Notes: generated by a model not told the origin, from the sequence alone. A DNA stretch of 64,000 nt from Sinorhizobium mexicanum (GCF_013488225.1 NZ_CP041241.1:868001-932000); one strand, 5' to 3'; counted from the stretch's first letter, positions 26,753-35,126 are shown. Program-made: numbers and translations.

Positions 26753-27612
26753 TGGCCGCGCCTATCCTATCGCCGGACCGTATGCAGGTCTTCTTCGACG
26801 GTATCTGGAGCGAGCCGCGGCTCAGCCACCCGGAAGGCGTGGCGATCGGACCTGACGGCTGGATCTGGTGCGGCAACCAGGATGGCGACATCTGCCGCAT
26901 CGCGCCCGACGGCAGGCGCATCGAGCGCGTTGCCTCGACCGGCGGCTTCATCCTCGGCCTCGCCTTCGACGGAAACCGGGTGCTTTACGCCTGCGACCTG
27001 AAACACGCGGCGGTGTTCCGGTTGGACCTTGCGAGCCGCATGCTTCAGCGGCTCGAAGCGCCGGGCCTGCGCATTCCGAACCATCCCGTCGTCGATGGGC
27101 GCCGGGGGCGGCTTCTCGTCTCCGACAGCCACGAGCCGGCGCGGCCCGGACCGGGCATCTGGTCCTTCGACTTGTCGGGCGGGACAGGCCGCCTGTGGTG
27201 CAGCGCCGACTTCACCTTCGCCAATGGCCTTGCGATGCGGCCTAGCGACGACGCGCTCTACGTCTGCGAGACCTTCGCTCAACGCGTATCGCGGATCCGG
27301 ATCGAGCCGGACGGCAGCGCGGGATCGGTCGACCCGTTCGTTACCGGCCTGCCGGGCTATCCGGACGGACTTGCCTTCGACGAGGCGGGCAACCTCCTGG
27401 TTTCGCTCTATGAGCCCTCGCGCATCCTGCGCGTCGGCGCCGATGGCGTCATCCGCGTGCTGGCCGAGGACCCGACCGCGCATGTCCTCTGCCATCCGAC
27501 CAACATCGCGTTCGACGGGACAAGGCTGTTCGCGGCCAACCTCGGCCGGTGGCACATAGCGACCATCGATTGCGACATCGGCGCGGACCCTCTCTGGAAG
27601 GCGACCGCATGA
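26749..27612 (+). CDS. SMP-30/gluconolactonase family protein
   Basis: 287-residue six-bladed propeller. The metal-binding Glu, Asn and Asp are visible in 'SHPEGVAIGPDGW', 'FTFANGLAMRPSDDALYVCE' and 'GYPDGLAFDEAGNLLVSLYE', with the late blade 'CHPTNIAFDGTRLFAANLG'. Members hydrolyse sugar lactones and other esters. The gene overlaps the ATPase gene by four bases. With the SDR it would form the usual pair of sugar dehydrogenase and lactonase yielding an aldonic acid. Confidence 0.87.
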   Translation: MMAAPILSPDRMQVFFDGIWSEPRLSHPEGVAIGPDGWIWCGNQDGDICRIAPDGRRIERVASTGGFILGLAFDGNRVLYACDLKHAAVFRLDLASRMLQRLEAPGLRIPNHPVVDGRRGRLLVSDSHEPARPGPGIWSFDLSGGTGRLWCSADFTFANGLAMRPSDDALYVCETFAQRVSRIRIEPDGSAGSVDPFVTGLPGYPDGLAFDEAGNLLVSLYEPSRILRVGADGVIRVLAEDPTAHVLCHPTNIAFDGTRLFAANLGRWHIATIDCDIGADPLWKATA

Positions 27613-28754
27613 CTTTCATCGGACTGACCTGGGACCACCCGCGCGGCTACAACGCGCTTGCGGAAACGGCGCGGCGCATCAATCAGGGACGCGCGGAGCC
27701 GCTGATCCAATGGAACAAGCAACCCCTCGAAGGTTTCGAAAGCGCACCCATCGCCGAACTGGCGGACCGCAACGACCTTCTGGTGATGGACCACCCGCAT
27801 ATCGGCGAGGCTGTCGCCGAGGGCTGCTTCCTGCCGCTTGAGGAGCTTTATCCGCCCTCACTGCTTGAGGCCTGGCGCCGCGACAGCATCGGCCCTTCGG
27901 CCGCCAGCTACCGCTGGGACGGCGGGACATGGGCGTTGCCGCTGGACGTGGCGACGCAGGTTATGGCTCGCCGGGCGGATCGGATCGCGGCGCCGCCGGC
28001 CGATTGGGACGACCTGATTGAACTTGCGGCACGCCTGCCGGTGGCACAGTCGCTCGCCGGACCGCATGCCGTACTCAGCCTGATGTCGATGGCGGCAGGC
28101 GCCGGCGCCGCGGTCGGCGGCGAGAACTTCCTGCCACAGGCCGAAGCGACGACAGCGCTCGAGACCATGCAGCGGCTTTACGCGCTGAGGCCCGCCGGCA
28201 GCGAACAGCTCAATCCCATCGCCCTTCTCGAGGCCATGGCCCGGAGCGAGGACATCGCGCTGATCCCGCTGGTCTTCGGCTATGTCACCTATGCCGCTCG
28301 CGGGCACGCGCCCCGGATCGTAACCTTCTCGGACACGATCCGGGCGCCCAGAGGGCAGGGAGGCGTGATCGGCGGCACCGGCATCGCCTTCTCGCGGCGG
28401 TGCAGGCCGACGCCGGAGTTGCTCTCGCATATCGCGTCGCTGCTCTCGGCATCGACGCAGATCGAGACCTTCCCTGCCTTTGGCGGCCAGCCGTCGGCGC
28501 GCTCCGCCTGGCAGGATGCAGGTGTCAACCGCAACTGGGGCGATTTCTATCGCAACACGCTTGCCACCGCGGAGACCGCGCTCCTGCGCCCCCGCTTCGA
28601 CGGCTACATCGCCTTCCAGACGGCCGCGGCCGCACGGATCCGCATGGCGCTCGATGAGCGCGACGATCCCGAAACCACCCTTGTCGCCCTTCGCACCCTC
28701 TGGCGCCGCACGCGCCGCGAGGCAAGGGGACAACTCGACGACGTTAGAGGATGA
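27609..28754 (+). CDS. Family-1 substrate-binding-protein homologue lacking a signal peptide
   Basis: 381 residues related to sugar-binding proteins ('GLTWDHPRGYNALAETARRI', 'LVMDHPHIGEAVAEGCFLPL', 'WALPLDVATQVMARRADRI', 'PTELLS'-like end). The only start coupled to the upstream gene (ATGA overlap) leaves no signal peptide or lipobox, and the upstream in-frame codons are charged, not hydrophobic. It is thus probably cytoplasmic and cannot serve the importer directly. It could bind a pathway intermediate, or be a decayed duplicate. It sits between the lactonase and the CoA-transferase genes, overlapping both by four bases, so its place in the operon is firm. Confidence 0.8.
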   Translation: MTFIGLTWDHPRGYNALAETARRINQGRAEPLIQWNKQPLEGFESAPIAELADRNDLLVMDHPHIGEAVAEGCFLPLEELYPPSLLEAWRRDSIGPSAASYRWDGGTWALPLDVATQVMARRADRIAAPPADWDDLIELAARLPVAQSLAGPHAVLSLMSMAAGAGAAVGGENFLPQAEATTALETMQRLYALRPAGSEQLNPIALLEAMARSEDIALIPLVFGYVTYAARGHAPRIVTFSDTIRAPRGQGGVIGGTGIAFSRRCRPTPELLSHIASLLSASTQIETFPAFGGQPSARSAWQDAGVNRNWGDFYRNTLATAETALLRPRFDGYIAFQTAAAARIRMALDERDDPETTLVALRTLWRRTRREARGQLDDVRG

Positions 28755-29986
28755 ACATGACCGACACCCAGAGCCCCGCACCCGCCGCCCTTGCCGGCAT
28801 TCGCATTCTCGATTTTTCGCATCTGCTGCAGGGGCCCTTCGCCACCCAGCTCCTGGCCGACATGGGCGCGGATGTCATCAAGATCGAACGTCCCGGCAAG
28901 GGCGATCTGTTCCGCTCGCTGACCTTTCGCAACAAATGGGTCGGCGGCAGCGAGAGCCCGAACTTCCTTGCCTGGAACCGCAACAAGCGCTCGATCGCAT
29001 TGAACCTCAAATCGCTGGAAGCGAAATCGATCATCATGGAGATGGCGAAGACCGCCGATATCGTGGTCCAGAACTTCCGCCCCGGCGTGTTGAAGGCGCT
29101 CGGCTACGGCTACGAGGACTTCCGCGCCGTCAATCCGCGCATCATCTATTGCTCCGGTTCGGGCTATGGCGAGGACGGCCCCTATGTCGACCGACCCGGC
29201 CAGGACATGCTGGTGCAGGGGCTCACGGGCATCATGGCGGCGACGGGGCAGGCCGATGCACCGCCGACGCCGGTTGGGGCCGGCTTCTCGGACCAGATCG
29301 GCGCAATGAACATGGTCTACGGCATCCTTTCGGCGCTTTACTGGCGCGAGAAGTCCGGGCTCGGGCAGGAGGTCAAGGTGAACCTTCTGGCGGGAATGCT
29401 CGCCCACCAGAACCAGGAAATGGTGATGGCGCTGAACTTCAACGAAGACTTCAAGCGCCCGCGGTCGGGCATCGGCCATCCCGGCATGGATGCTCCGTTC
29501 GGCACCTATCCGACACAGGACGGCTGGGTCACCATCGCGATGAGCCCCTATCGCACGCTGGTGGGCGTGCTTGGAAATGACGACCTGCTCGTCTACGACG
29601 ACCCCGAAAAGCTCTTCGCGCAACGCGACGAGATCTGGCGCAAGCTGGCGGCGGAGACCGGGAAATGGACGTCGGCGGCGCTGATGGAGGCCCTGCTGGA
29701 GGCAGACATCTGGTGTGGCGAAGTAAAATCGCATCTTCAGGCAGCGGAGGATCCGCAGGTGCGCCACATGGAGCTGGTAACGAGCTACGAGCATCCCAGA
29801 GCGGGCACCGTCAAGGTCATAGCGCCCCCGGTACGCCTCTCCGAGACGCCGCCGACAATCCGTAAACCTGCGCCACTGGTAGGACAGCACACCCGCGAGA
29901 TCCTGCGCGAATACGGCTTTGCGGAAGAACAGGTCAACTCCTGGCTCGCTTCTGGCGTTGCCTACGCCGATGAGGCCCGCGAATAG
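28751..29986 (+). CDS. Family III CoA-transferase (CaiB/BaiF)
   Basis: 411 residues. It begins 'LAGIRILDFSHLLQGPFATQ' with 'LLADMGADVIKIERPGKGD', 'AWNRNKRSIALNLKS', and 'YVDRPGQDMLVQGLTGIM', where the Asp of GQD is the catalytic residue that forms acyl-anhydride intermediates in formyl-CoA transferase. It moves CoA between carboxylic acids, or may act as a lyase/racemase. The ATG overlaps the previous stop (ATGA). As the last gene of the operon it would activate the acid made by the SDR and lactonase for the crotonase. Confidence 0.9.
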   Translation: MNMTDTQSPAPAALAGIRILDFSHLLQGPFATQLLADMGADVIKIERPGKGDLFRSLTFRNKWVGGSESPNFLAWNRNKRSIALNLKSLEAKSIIMEMAKTADIVVQNFRPGVLKALGYGYEDFRAVNPRIIYCSGSGYGEDGPYVDRPGQDMLVQGLTGIMAATGQADAPPTPVGAGFSDQIGAMNMVYGILSALYWREKSGLGQEVKVNLLAGMLAHQNQEMVMALNFNEDFKRPRSGIGHPGMDAPFGTYPTQDGWVTIAMSPYRTLVGVLGNDDLLVYDDPEKLFAQRDEIWRKLAAETGKWTSAALMEALLEADIWCGEVKSHLQAAEDPQVRHMELVTSYEHPRAGTVKVIAPPVRLSETPPTIRKPAPLVGQHTREILREYGFAEEQVNSWLASGVAYADEARE

Positions 29987-30177
29987 CCGGAGCGTGTTCC
30001 CGGGGACCTTTCTGTCGATGGCGTATCAGCCTTACGGCGGGGGAGGTGCGAGCGTACGGTCGCCCCTCCGCCCGAGGTCTCGCGGCGCTCAAAACGTCGC
30101 ATGGTGATGGGAACCGCGAGGATGGCGGCCGTAGAGCGGCTGTTGGGTCGTGTATCAACGCGGTGGCATGCGTTGGC

Positions 30178-30233
30178 TAGAGCAATTCCAGGAAAAGTGC
30201 GTAACGGTTTTTCGTCCGGAATTGCGTAGTTTC
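30178..30233 (+). repeat. Rhizobial intergenic repeat of the AGAGCAATTCCAGGAAAAGT type
   Basis: Reads CTAGAGCAATTCCAGG...AAAAGTGCGTAACGG and TTTTCGTCCGGAATTGCGT. The outer parts CAATTCC and GGAATTG form a stem. I recall this unit as highly repeated between genes in Rhizobium and Sinorhizobium. It lies between the end of the CoA-transferase operon and a convergent small gene. Confidence 0.7.
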
Positions 30234-30240
30234 AAAGAGT

Positions 30241-30282
30241 TAGATCATTTTACTGTTTCATATGAAACAATGAAATGATCTA
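30241..30282. terminator. Bidirectional hairpin between convergent genes
   Basis: TTAGATCATTT...AAATGATCTAA are the outer arms and GTTTCATATGAAAC is a perfect palindrome at the centre. Transcripts from both sides converge here, and the right arm includes the stop codon of the small minus-strand gene. A terminator role is likely but no GC-rich stem is present; it may also be part of the adjacent repeat. Confidence 0.5.
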
Positions 30283-30564
30283 AGCTGCCTTGTTAAACTC
30301 TTGGTCGAGGCGGCTCATCCACGCACGCAAGTTGTCGATCAGGATCGCCAGATCGTACTGCCACTCCAATTTGAGCAGGCGCCAGCCCCTTCCGCCAGAC
30401 GCAAGTTCCGCTTCGACCCTCTGCTTCAACTCATCCGACCGAGCGTCGCCACTCCACAACCGAAACGACAGGGCCGCAACGTACCTTCCGGCACTGCGGA
30501 AACCGGCCAAGTCGTTATTCAGAGCTCTCCTCTCGGCTCCTGCATGCTGAATTTCATTGTCCAA
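30280..30564 (-). CDS. Small hypothetical protein under a probable MarR operator
   Basis: 94 residues if translation starts at TTG 30564, which has AAAGGGAG eight bases upstream. The frame remains open to 30726, but the upstream part crosses the palindromic operator (30595-30613) and has no ribosome site. The protein is soluble and helical, with 'AGRYVAALSFRLWSG' and the C-terminal 'EWQYDLAILIDNLRAWMS'. I do not recognise a family. A MarR gene lies directly upstream on the same strand, so the two form a regulator-target pair. Confidence 0.55.
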   Translation of the reverse strand: MDNEIQHAGAERRALNNDLAGFRSAGRYVAALSFRLWSGDARSDELKQRVEAELASGGRGWRLLKLEWQYDLAILIDNLRAWMSRLDQEFNKAA

Positions 30565-30594
30565 GGTATTTCTCCCTTTCCGATCAAGCCAATT

Positions 30595-30613
30595 TATATC
30601 GTAATACGATATA
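30595..30613. promoter_or_regulatory. 19-bp perfect palindrome, probable MarR operator
   Basis: TATATCGTAATACGATATA: nine-base arms about a single central A. It lies 31 bases upstream of the TTG start at 30564 and downstream of the MarR gene at 30701. An imperfect copy of its core (TCGTAGCACGATA, 31251-31263) lies upstream of the MarR gene itself. The form fits dimeric winged-helix regulators. Confidence 0.7.
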
Positions 30614-30700
30614 TCTGGCAAGGGTCGCGGGCGGAGGCCGACGTCGTCTGTGCCATTCATAAGGCGAGGGGAGAGCCAGTATGGCGCGAGTACGCCGCCG

Positions 30701-31153
30701 TCACTCTTGGGCGGAGGCCTTGTCATTCAGTCGCGCGAGCAACGCGATCAACTCTGGTGCCATGATCTTGATCTCGCGCAGGTGAATGGCGCTTAAGTGC
30801 CGGAGGCTCGCCTCCGCTTTCTCGGTCAGATTCAGAGTTTGCCGCCGCTTGTCGGCAGCGTCCGTCGCGCGCAAAACGTAACCTGCCTTCACGAGACGGG
30901 TCGCGAGTTCCGTTGCTGTATGCGGTGCAATGAGCAGCTTCTCGGCAAGCATCCCCACAGTCATGGTCTCGCCGACGGGAAGGCCCTTGATCGCCAGCAG
31001 CGCCTGATGCTGCTGCGGCGGTAGGCCCGCTTCCTGGGCAGCCGAAGTGCTGAAATCCAGGAATTTGCGCAAGGTATAGCGAAGCGTCGCCAGCGACTCA
31101 TAATCGGCTCGCGTCAATTCCGCTTCCAAACGGCCCATAATCTCAATCCTCAT
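30701..31153 (-). CDS. MarR-family transcriptional regulator
   Basis: 150 residues. MarR winged helix with 'GMLAEKLLIAPHTATELATR' (recognition helix), 'LVKAGYVLRATDAADKRRQT' (wing) and the dimerisation helices at both ends; 'GLPPQQHQALLAIKG' is typical of the subfamily. Either ATG 31153 (GGGGAA upstream) or ATG 31138 (AGGA upstream) could be used. It probably represses the small gene at 30280 through the 19-bp palindrome and its own gene through the imperfect copy. Confidence 0.88.
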   Translation of the reverse strand: MRIEIMGRLEAELTRADYESLATLRYTLRKFLDFSTSAAQEAGLPPQQHQALLAIKGLPVGETMTVGMLAEKLLIAPHTATELATRLVKAGYVLRATDAADKRRQTLNLTEKAEASLRHLSAIHLREIKIMAPELIALLARLNDKASAQE

Positions 31154-31250
31154 CTGTTCCCCGTCGTCCTATTTGGCCGTGTTTGTCAGGGCGGGCAAGA
31201 GGACCGCCGGCGGTCGATTTGCCGCCAACTGCGAGCCGGTTTGTTTCACG

Positions 31251-31263
31251 TCGTAGCACGATA
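31251..31263. promoter_or_regulatory. Imperfect second MarR operator
   Basis: TCGTAGCACGATA resembles the core of the palindrome at 30595 (TCGTAATACGATA differs at two central bases). It is about 100 bases upstream of the MarR start, where an autoregulatory site would be expected. Weak on its own. Confidence 0.35.
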
Positions 31264-31493
31264 TGGACCGTTCCCGTTTATCGGCACCTGGAAAACGGCT
31301 TTGATGCTCGCTCGCTCTTTTGTCGAGCTTCTCAATTATCTCGCTTTGGCACTATCCAAGTCAGTCCCAGCGCGATTTTCCGGCTGCAAGCTTGCCGGCA
31401 CTCTTTGGCATTGCAACCACGGCTTGGGCATGCACTCGCGGGCAGCAAATGGCCCCTCTGGCGAGTAAAGCTTGAACGGATATCCGGAAAGAC

Positions 31494-31516
31494 GGGCGGC
31501 GCACCGTGCGCCGCCC
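31494..31516 (-). terminator. Rho-independent-like terminator after the SDR gene
   Basis: GGGCGGCGCA (31494-31503) and TGCGCCGCCC (31507-31516) form a perfect 10-bp GC stem with a three-base loop. On the minus strand it is followed by GTCTTTCC. It lies about 160 bases after the SDR stop codon. Confidence 0.55.
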
Positions 31517-31672
31517 AATCTTTGGGAACGAAAGGATTTGAAATCGGGCCGATCGCTAGGCCGCAACGGTGTGGGCAAGCCAGCCGAGAGCGCTATCGCA
31601 GCCCCTTATGTGGTCGTGCTGCTAGGGCTGTTGGCGATTTCGTGAGGCATAGCGTTCTGAAACCTGTGAGGA

Positions 31673-32635
31673 TCAGGCGAAGGCTCCCGTCATGGAGACT
31701 GAAACCTCCCAGAGGCGCCGCGCGACGTCAGGATCGATTGCCCAATTGGCAACTCCCTTACTGCCCAATTCGCCGCTGTAGAGTTGGGCGACGTCGAAGT
31801 CTTCGAGATAGTAGCCTCCAAGACCATCGAGTTCAGAGCCGACTGCTGCCCAGACCATGGTCGCAGCACCCTGTTCAGGGGTTTTGCGTCCGTTCGCCGG
31901 ATCAATGCGCAAGTTTCCAAGCTCGTCATATGCATCAAAGCGTGCCAGGTGCTCGGGTGTCAGGTATCTGACGATATCCGTCAGAATCTGACCCGGGTGG
32001 AGCGAGAAAGCACGCACGCCGACGTCGCGGCCGCGCCTGTCGAGCTCAACTGCGAACAGCGCGTTCGCCGTTTTGGCCTGGCCGTACGCGAGCACACTGT
32101 CATAGGCTCGGCGCGAGAAATGAATGTCCTCGAAATTGATGCCTCCCGCCTGATGGGCCCGAGAGGAAACGCTCACGACGCGCGCGCCGTTGGCGCGCAC
32201 AAGCGCGGGCCATATCGCAGCGGTCAGCCGGAAGTGGCCGAGGTGATTGATCGCAAACTGGCCCTCGTGACCCTCCGCGCTGCGCCACAATGGTGTCGCC
32301 ATGACGCCGGCACTGTTTATCAGCATCGATACCGGCCGCCCAGAGGCGACGAGCCCGGCTCCGAATGCTGCGATCTGGCCAGAATCGGTGAGGTCGAGAT
32401 CGACGATCGTCACGTTGGGCAGATCGGCGAGATTGCGTTCGGCCTTCGATCGATCACGGGCGGGAACGATTACAGCGGCGCCGACGCCAGCAAGAGCTCG
32501 GGTGGCCTCGAGTCCAAGGCCCGAATAGCCGCCGGTGATGACCGCAGTGGTCCCGTTGAGATCGAGCCCGGTGACCACCTCGCTCGCGGTGCTGGCGATG
32601 CCAAAACGCGTCGCAATGGAATGCTGACTATGCAT
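31673..32635 (-). CDS. Short-chain dehydrogenase (retinol-dehydrogenase/WW-oxidoreductase-like)
   Basis: 320 residues. Extended-N-terminus SDR with 'DLNGTTAVITGGYSGLGLEA', Arg in 'IVPARDRSKAERNL' (favours NADP), 'INSAGVMATPLWRS', 'NHLGHFRLTAAIWPAL', Ser in 'VVSVSSRAHQAGG', and 'YGQAKTANAL' (Tyr-x-x-x-Lys). This subgroup includes many actinobacterial and proteobacterial oxidoreductases of unknown substrate. ATG 32635 has CGGAGATATC upstream. It is divergent from an AraC-type regulator 80 bases away; SDR/AraC pairs of this kind are common and the regulator probably controls it. Confidence 0.88.
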   Translation of the reverse strand: MHSQHSIATRFGIASTASEVVTGLDLNGTTAVITGGYSGLGLEATRALAGVGAAVIVPARDRSKAERNLADLPNVTIVDLDLTDSGQIAAFGAGLVASGRPVSMLINSAGVMATPLWRSAEGHEGQFAINHLGHFRLTAAIWPALVRANGARVVSVSSRAHQAGGINFEDIHFSRRAYDSVLAYGQAKTANALFAVELDRRGRDVGVRAFSLHPGQILTDIVRYLTPEHLARFDAYDELGNLRIDPANGRKTPEQGAATMVWAAVGSELDGLGGYYLEDFDVAQLYSGELGSKGVANWAIDPDVARRLWEVSVSMTGAFA

Positions 32636-32716
32636 GGATATCTCCGTGATGCTTGTGCCGCCCACATATCGGCACTAAGCCTGGAGGCTCCATCGTCAAA
32701 ACGCCAAGTTACTGTC

Positions 32717-33685
32717 GTGATCGTCCAAAAGCCTAAAGAAGATGTACTTTCGTCCGTTCTAGAATGCTTGCACGCGCGTGCGCTTTGCTCGATGCGGTTG
32801 GAGGCCGCCGGAAGATGGGCCATCCATTTTCCCCTCCCGCGGGTAGTCAAGTTTGACGTGGTCCGGCGCGGCGAATGCTGGTTGCGCCTTTCGGACGCCG
32901 AACCAGTGCGGATTGGTGCCGGTGATTGCGTCATCGTGGCAGGTGTGCCGTATGAGCTTGCCAGTGATCCGGATACACCCGCGATCCCCGCGCAAGAGCT
33001 GTTTGCGACAGGCGGCATCGCACAAATTGGCGACACGCCGGATTTCGCTGTCCTCGGCGGAACGCTTCAACTCGACGCCGTCGATAGTCTCTTTGTAACC
33101 GGTGTACTGCCTTCGGTCGTGGTCATGCGAGCGGATGAAATGGCACCGGTCGGATGGCTTTTGGAACAGTTAGACCGCGAATGGAACAGCGGCATGCCGG
33201 GAGCTCGGTTGGCCAGCAACGACCTGATGCGCCTTGCCTTCATTCACGGGTTGCGCGCTCATTTGGCGAAACTCGGTGAGGGGGTTGGATGGCCGCACGG
33301 CTTGATCGACCGAAACCTGGCGCCAGCAATGCAAGCCATTCATGCCGAGCCGATGCGCGCCTGGACCGTAAGCGAGTTGGCGCGTATCGCAGGGCAATCG
33401 CGCTCCGGATTTGCCGCCAGATTTCGCGCCCGTGTGGGGCTGTCGCCTATCGAGTATCTCGCGCGCTGGCGCGTACGATTGGCAGCTGCCCGGCTGCGTA
33501 GAAGTGACGCCCCGATATCACGCATCGCAATGGAACTTGGATTTGCGACGGACAGCGGATTCAGCGCCATGTTCCGAAGGGTGACGGGCATGTCGCCGCG
33601 GCAATATCGGAGCCGGCGTGGGGAGTCCGTGATGGCTCTTGAGCCAGAGGTCCACGCGCGCGTTAGGCCGCCTCGAGCCGGCTGA
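32717..33685 (+). CDS. AraC-family regulator with cupin-type sensor domain
   Basis: 322 residues starting at GTG 32717, chosen because 'DVLSSVLECLHARALCSMRL' is the usual beginning of this subfamily; no strong ribosome site is visible and the frame is open far upstream. Residues ~10-190 are the AraC-binding-2 type sensor ('WAIHFPLPRVVKFDVVRRGE', 'IGAGDCVIVAGVPYEL'). The C-terminal ~100 residues carry both helix-turn-helix units ('VSELARIAGQSRSGFAARFR', 'ISRIAMELGFATDSGFSAMF') and 'GMSPRQYR'. Divergent from the SDR gene. Its last 23 bases overlap, tail to tail, the end of the pcm gene. Confidence 0.87.
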   Translation: MIVQKPKEDVLSSVLECLHARALCSMRLEAAGRWAIHFPLPRVVKFDVVRRGECWLRLSDAEPVRIGAGDCVIVAGVPYELASDPDTPAIPAQELFATGGIAQIGDTPDFAVLGGTLQLDAVDSLFVTGVLPSVVVMRADEMAPVGWLLEQLDREWNSGMPGARLASNDLMRLAFIHGLRAHLAKLGEGVGWPHGLIDRNLAPAMQAIHAEPMRAWTVSELARIAGQSRSGFAARFRARVGLSPIEYLARWRVRLAAARLRRSDAPISRIAMELGFATDSGFSAMFRRVTGMSPRQYRSRRGESVMALEPEVHARVRPPRAG

Positions 33686-34334
33686 ACCGGACCGGGATGA
33701 GTTGCTGCGCCTCCAGTTGTCCTGCCGAATCCTTGTCGATGATCGTCAGCACCTGTTCTTCAGATCCCACAGGAAGAACCAGACGACCCATCGGCTTCAG
33801 TTGCTCAAGCAAAGCCGGCGGCGCCTCCTCAGCCGCCGCCGTGACCAGAATCTTGTCGAATGGGGCGTGCTCAGGCCAGCCGCGTGTTCCGTCGCCGATA
33901 CGAATGCCGACATTTGAAATGCCGAAGCCCTGCAGGAGAGTCTCGGCATGGCTTGCGAACTCCTCGATGATTTCGACGCTCCAAACTTGCCCGGCGAGTT
34001 CCGCGAGAATTGCGGTTTGGTAGCCCAGGCCGGTCCCGATCTCGAGCACTGCCTCATGCGGTTGGGGAGCAAGGAGATCGGTCATGAGGGCGACCATGAA
34101 GGGCTGCGACACGGTTTTGTCGAAGCCTATCGGCAGTGGCATGTCCTGGTAGGCGAAGGGCGCAGCCGCAGCGGGTACGAAGAGGTGGCGGGGCACCCGC
34201 AGCATCGCTGCCATAACCCGTTCATCGAGCGCCGCCTTGCCCAGTTCTTCGCTTTCAAGGTCGGCATAGATTGCAATCACCTCGACCATGTGCCTGCGCA
34301 GAATCGCGAGGTGCTCTTCGTTCATTGGCTTCAT
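33663..34334 (-). CDS. pcm: Protein-L-isoaspartate O-methyltransferase
   Basis: 223 residues. SAM-dependent repair enzyme for isoaspartyl residues in aged proteins. Motifs: 'VMAAMLRVPRHLFVP', 'DMPLPIGFDKTVSQPFMVAL', SAM motif I 'VLEIGTGLGYQTAILAEL', 'VWSVEIIEEF', 'GIRIGDGTRGWPEHAPFDKI' and 'VTAAAEEAPPALLEQLKPMG'. All are standard. GGAGGG precedes the start. A second, plasmid-type Pcm near osmotic or stress genes is common in rhizobia, so it need not be the housekeeping copy. Confidence 0.93.
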   Translation of the reverse strand: MKPMNEEHLAILRRHMVEVIAIYADLESEELGKAALDERVMAAMLRVPRHLFVPAAAAPFAYQDMPLPIGFDKTVSQPFMVALMTDLLAPQPHEAVLEIGTGLGYQTAILAELAGQVWSVEIIEEFASHAETLLQGFGISNVGIRIGDGTRGWPEHAPFDKILVTAAAEEAPPALLEQLKPMGRLVLPVGSEEQVLTIIDKDSAGQLEAQQLIPVRFSRLEAA

Positions 34335-34666
34335 GAAGGCGGACCCTCCTCTGACAGTTGGTCGCCAGACAGGCCTCTCAACATTAAAAGACCATGGATA
34401 TATGATAGCAAGATCAAAATGCGAAAAGTGGCCCTCGCGATGCGGCTGCTTACACGCAAGCTCTCAGACGTGTGGACTGCACGGCATGCAGAATGCGCAT
34501 AGTAGCCATTCCTTGCATTAGTCGTCCCGAACCCCGATCTCTTAGGTGGGAAGCAGCTTTGGAGCTCCCGGACTCCAATAATCGATCAATCAAGGTGGTA
34601 GACGTCCGTCCCGGGCTGACCCGGCCGCGGACGACCAATTCCCACCCGACGAACAGAGAGGTAGCC

Positions 34667-34945
34667 ATGCGGGAATCTGCCAAGACCCTCAATGCAATGA
34701 CACTCCGCGAACGGTCGGACTTGATGATGTCAGTCGCTGATGCGCTCGAGGCGACGGCCGAGAAGGCGCACGAGATGGGGAATGACAGGTTTGCGGCGAA
34801 CTCGATCAGTCTGGCAAGGATCATAAGCGGCTGCGCTGGCGACGTCGTGACAAGCGACCTGCCTGCGGCTGAGCTTCTCTTGCAGCACGGCATCGCGCTT
34901 CTTTCGCTGTTTCCAGGTGGAACGCCGCGGTCCACCGTGCATTAG
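34667..34945 (+). CDS. Small hypothetical protein
   Basis: 92 residues, soluble, helical: 'LRERSDLMMSVADALEATAE', 'ANSISLARIISGCAGD', and a hydrophobic C-terminal 'AAELLLQHGIALLSLF'. ATG 34667 with AGAGAGG seven bases upstream is the most plausible start; the frame is open to 34472 without a site. No family recognised. It stands alone between pcm (divergent) and a RIME-like repeat. Confidence 0.5.
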   Translation: MRESAKTLNAMTLRERSDLMMSVADALEATAEKAHEMGNDRFAANSISLARIISGCAGDVVTSDLPAAELLLQHGIALLSLFPGGTPRSTVH

Positions 34946-35020
34946 CTCCGCGCATCGCCTGAAGTTTGTTCGGATTGCCAGTTTGCCGACCGAGGTCATG
35001 CGGCATGATCCCACCATGCT

Positions 35021-35126
35021 CTACAGCGCCGTGCGTCCATCAGGACGCACAAAGGACGCTGTAAGTCTTTGAATCTACGCATCGTGCTTGCCGAAAATCG
35101 ATTCCGATTTTCGGGCCGATGCGCTA
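35021..35126 (+). repeat. RIME-like palindromic repeat, copy 3
   Basis: First palindrome CTACAGCGCCGTGCGTCC...GGACGCACAAAGGACGCTGTA; second palindrome GCATCG...CCGAAAATCGATTCCGATTTTCGG...CGATGCGC. The second half differs from the other copies (TTCGG in place of TTAAG), so the element is mosaic. It ends on the stop codon of the Rieske-FAD gene, which therefore may use the hairpin as a 3' end. Confidence 0.75.

Larger units (their letters stand above)
31154..31672. other. Intergenic stretch without a supported gene
   Basis: About 520 bases. A plus-strand open frame from 31183 to 31971 runs through it, but it is rich in Arg/Ser/Pro, has no ribosome site and extends antisense into the SDR gene. 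Supported items are an imperfect copy of the MarR operator at 31251-31263 and a terminator at 31494-31516. Confidence 0.55.

Noticed and set aside
31183..31971. 262-codon plus-strand frame
   Set aside because: No ribosome site, Arg/Ser/Pro-rich and partly antisense to the SDR gene.
31784..32716. Upstream extension of the plus-strand AraC reading frame
   Set aside because: Lies antisense over the whole SDR gene; the AraC family start begins just after GTG 32717.
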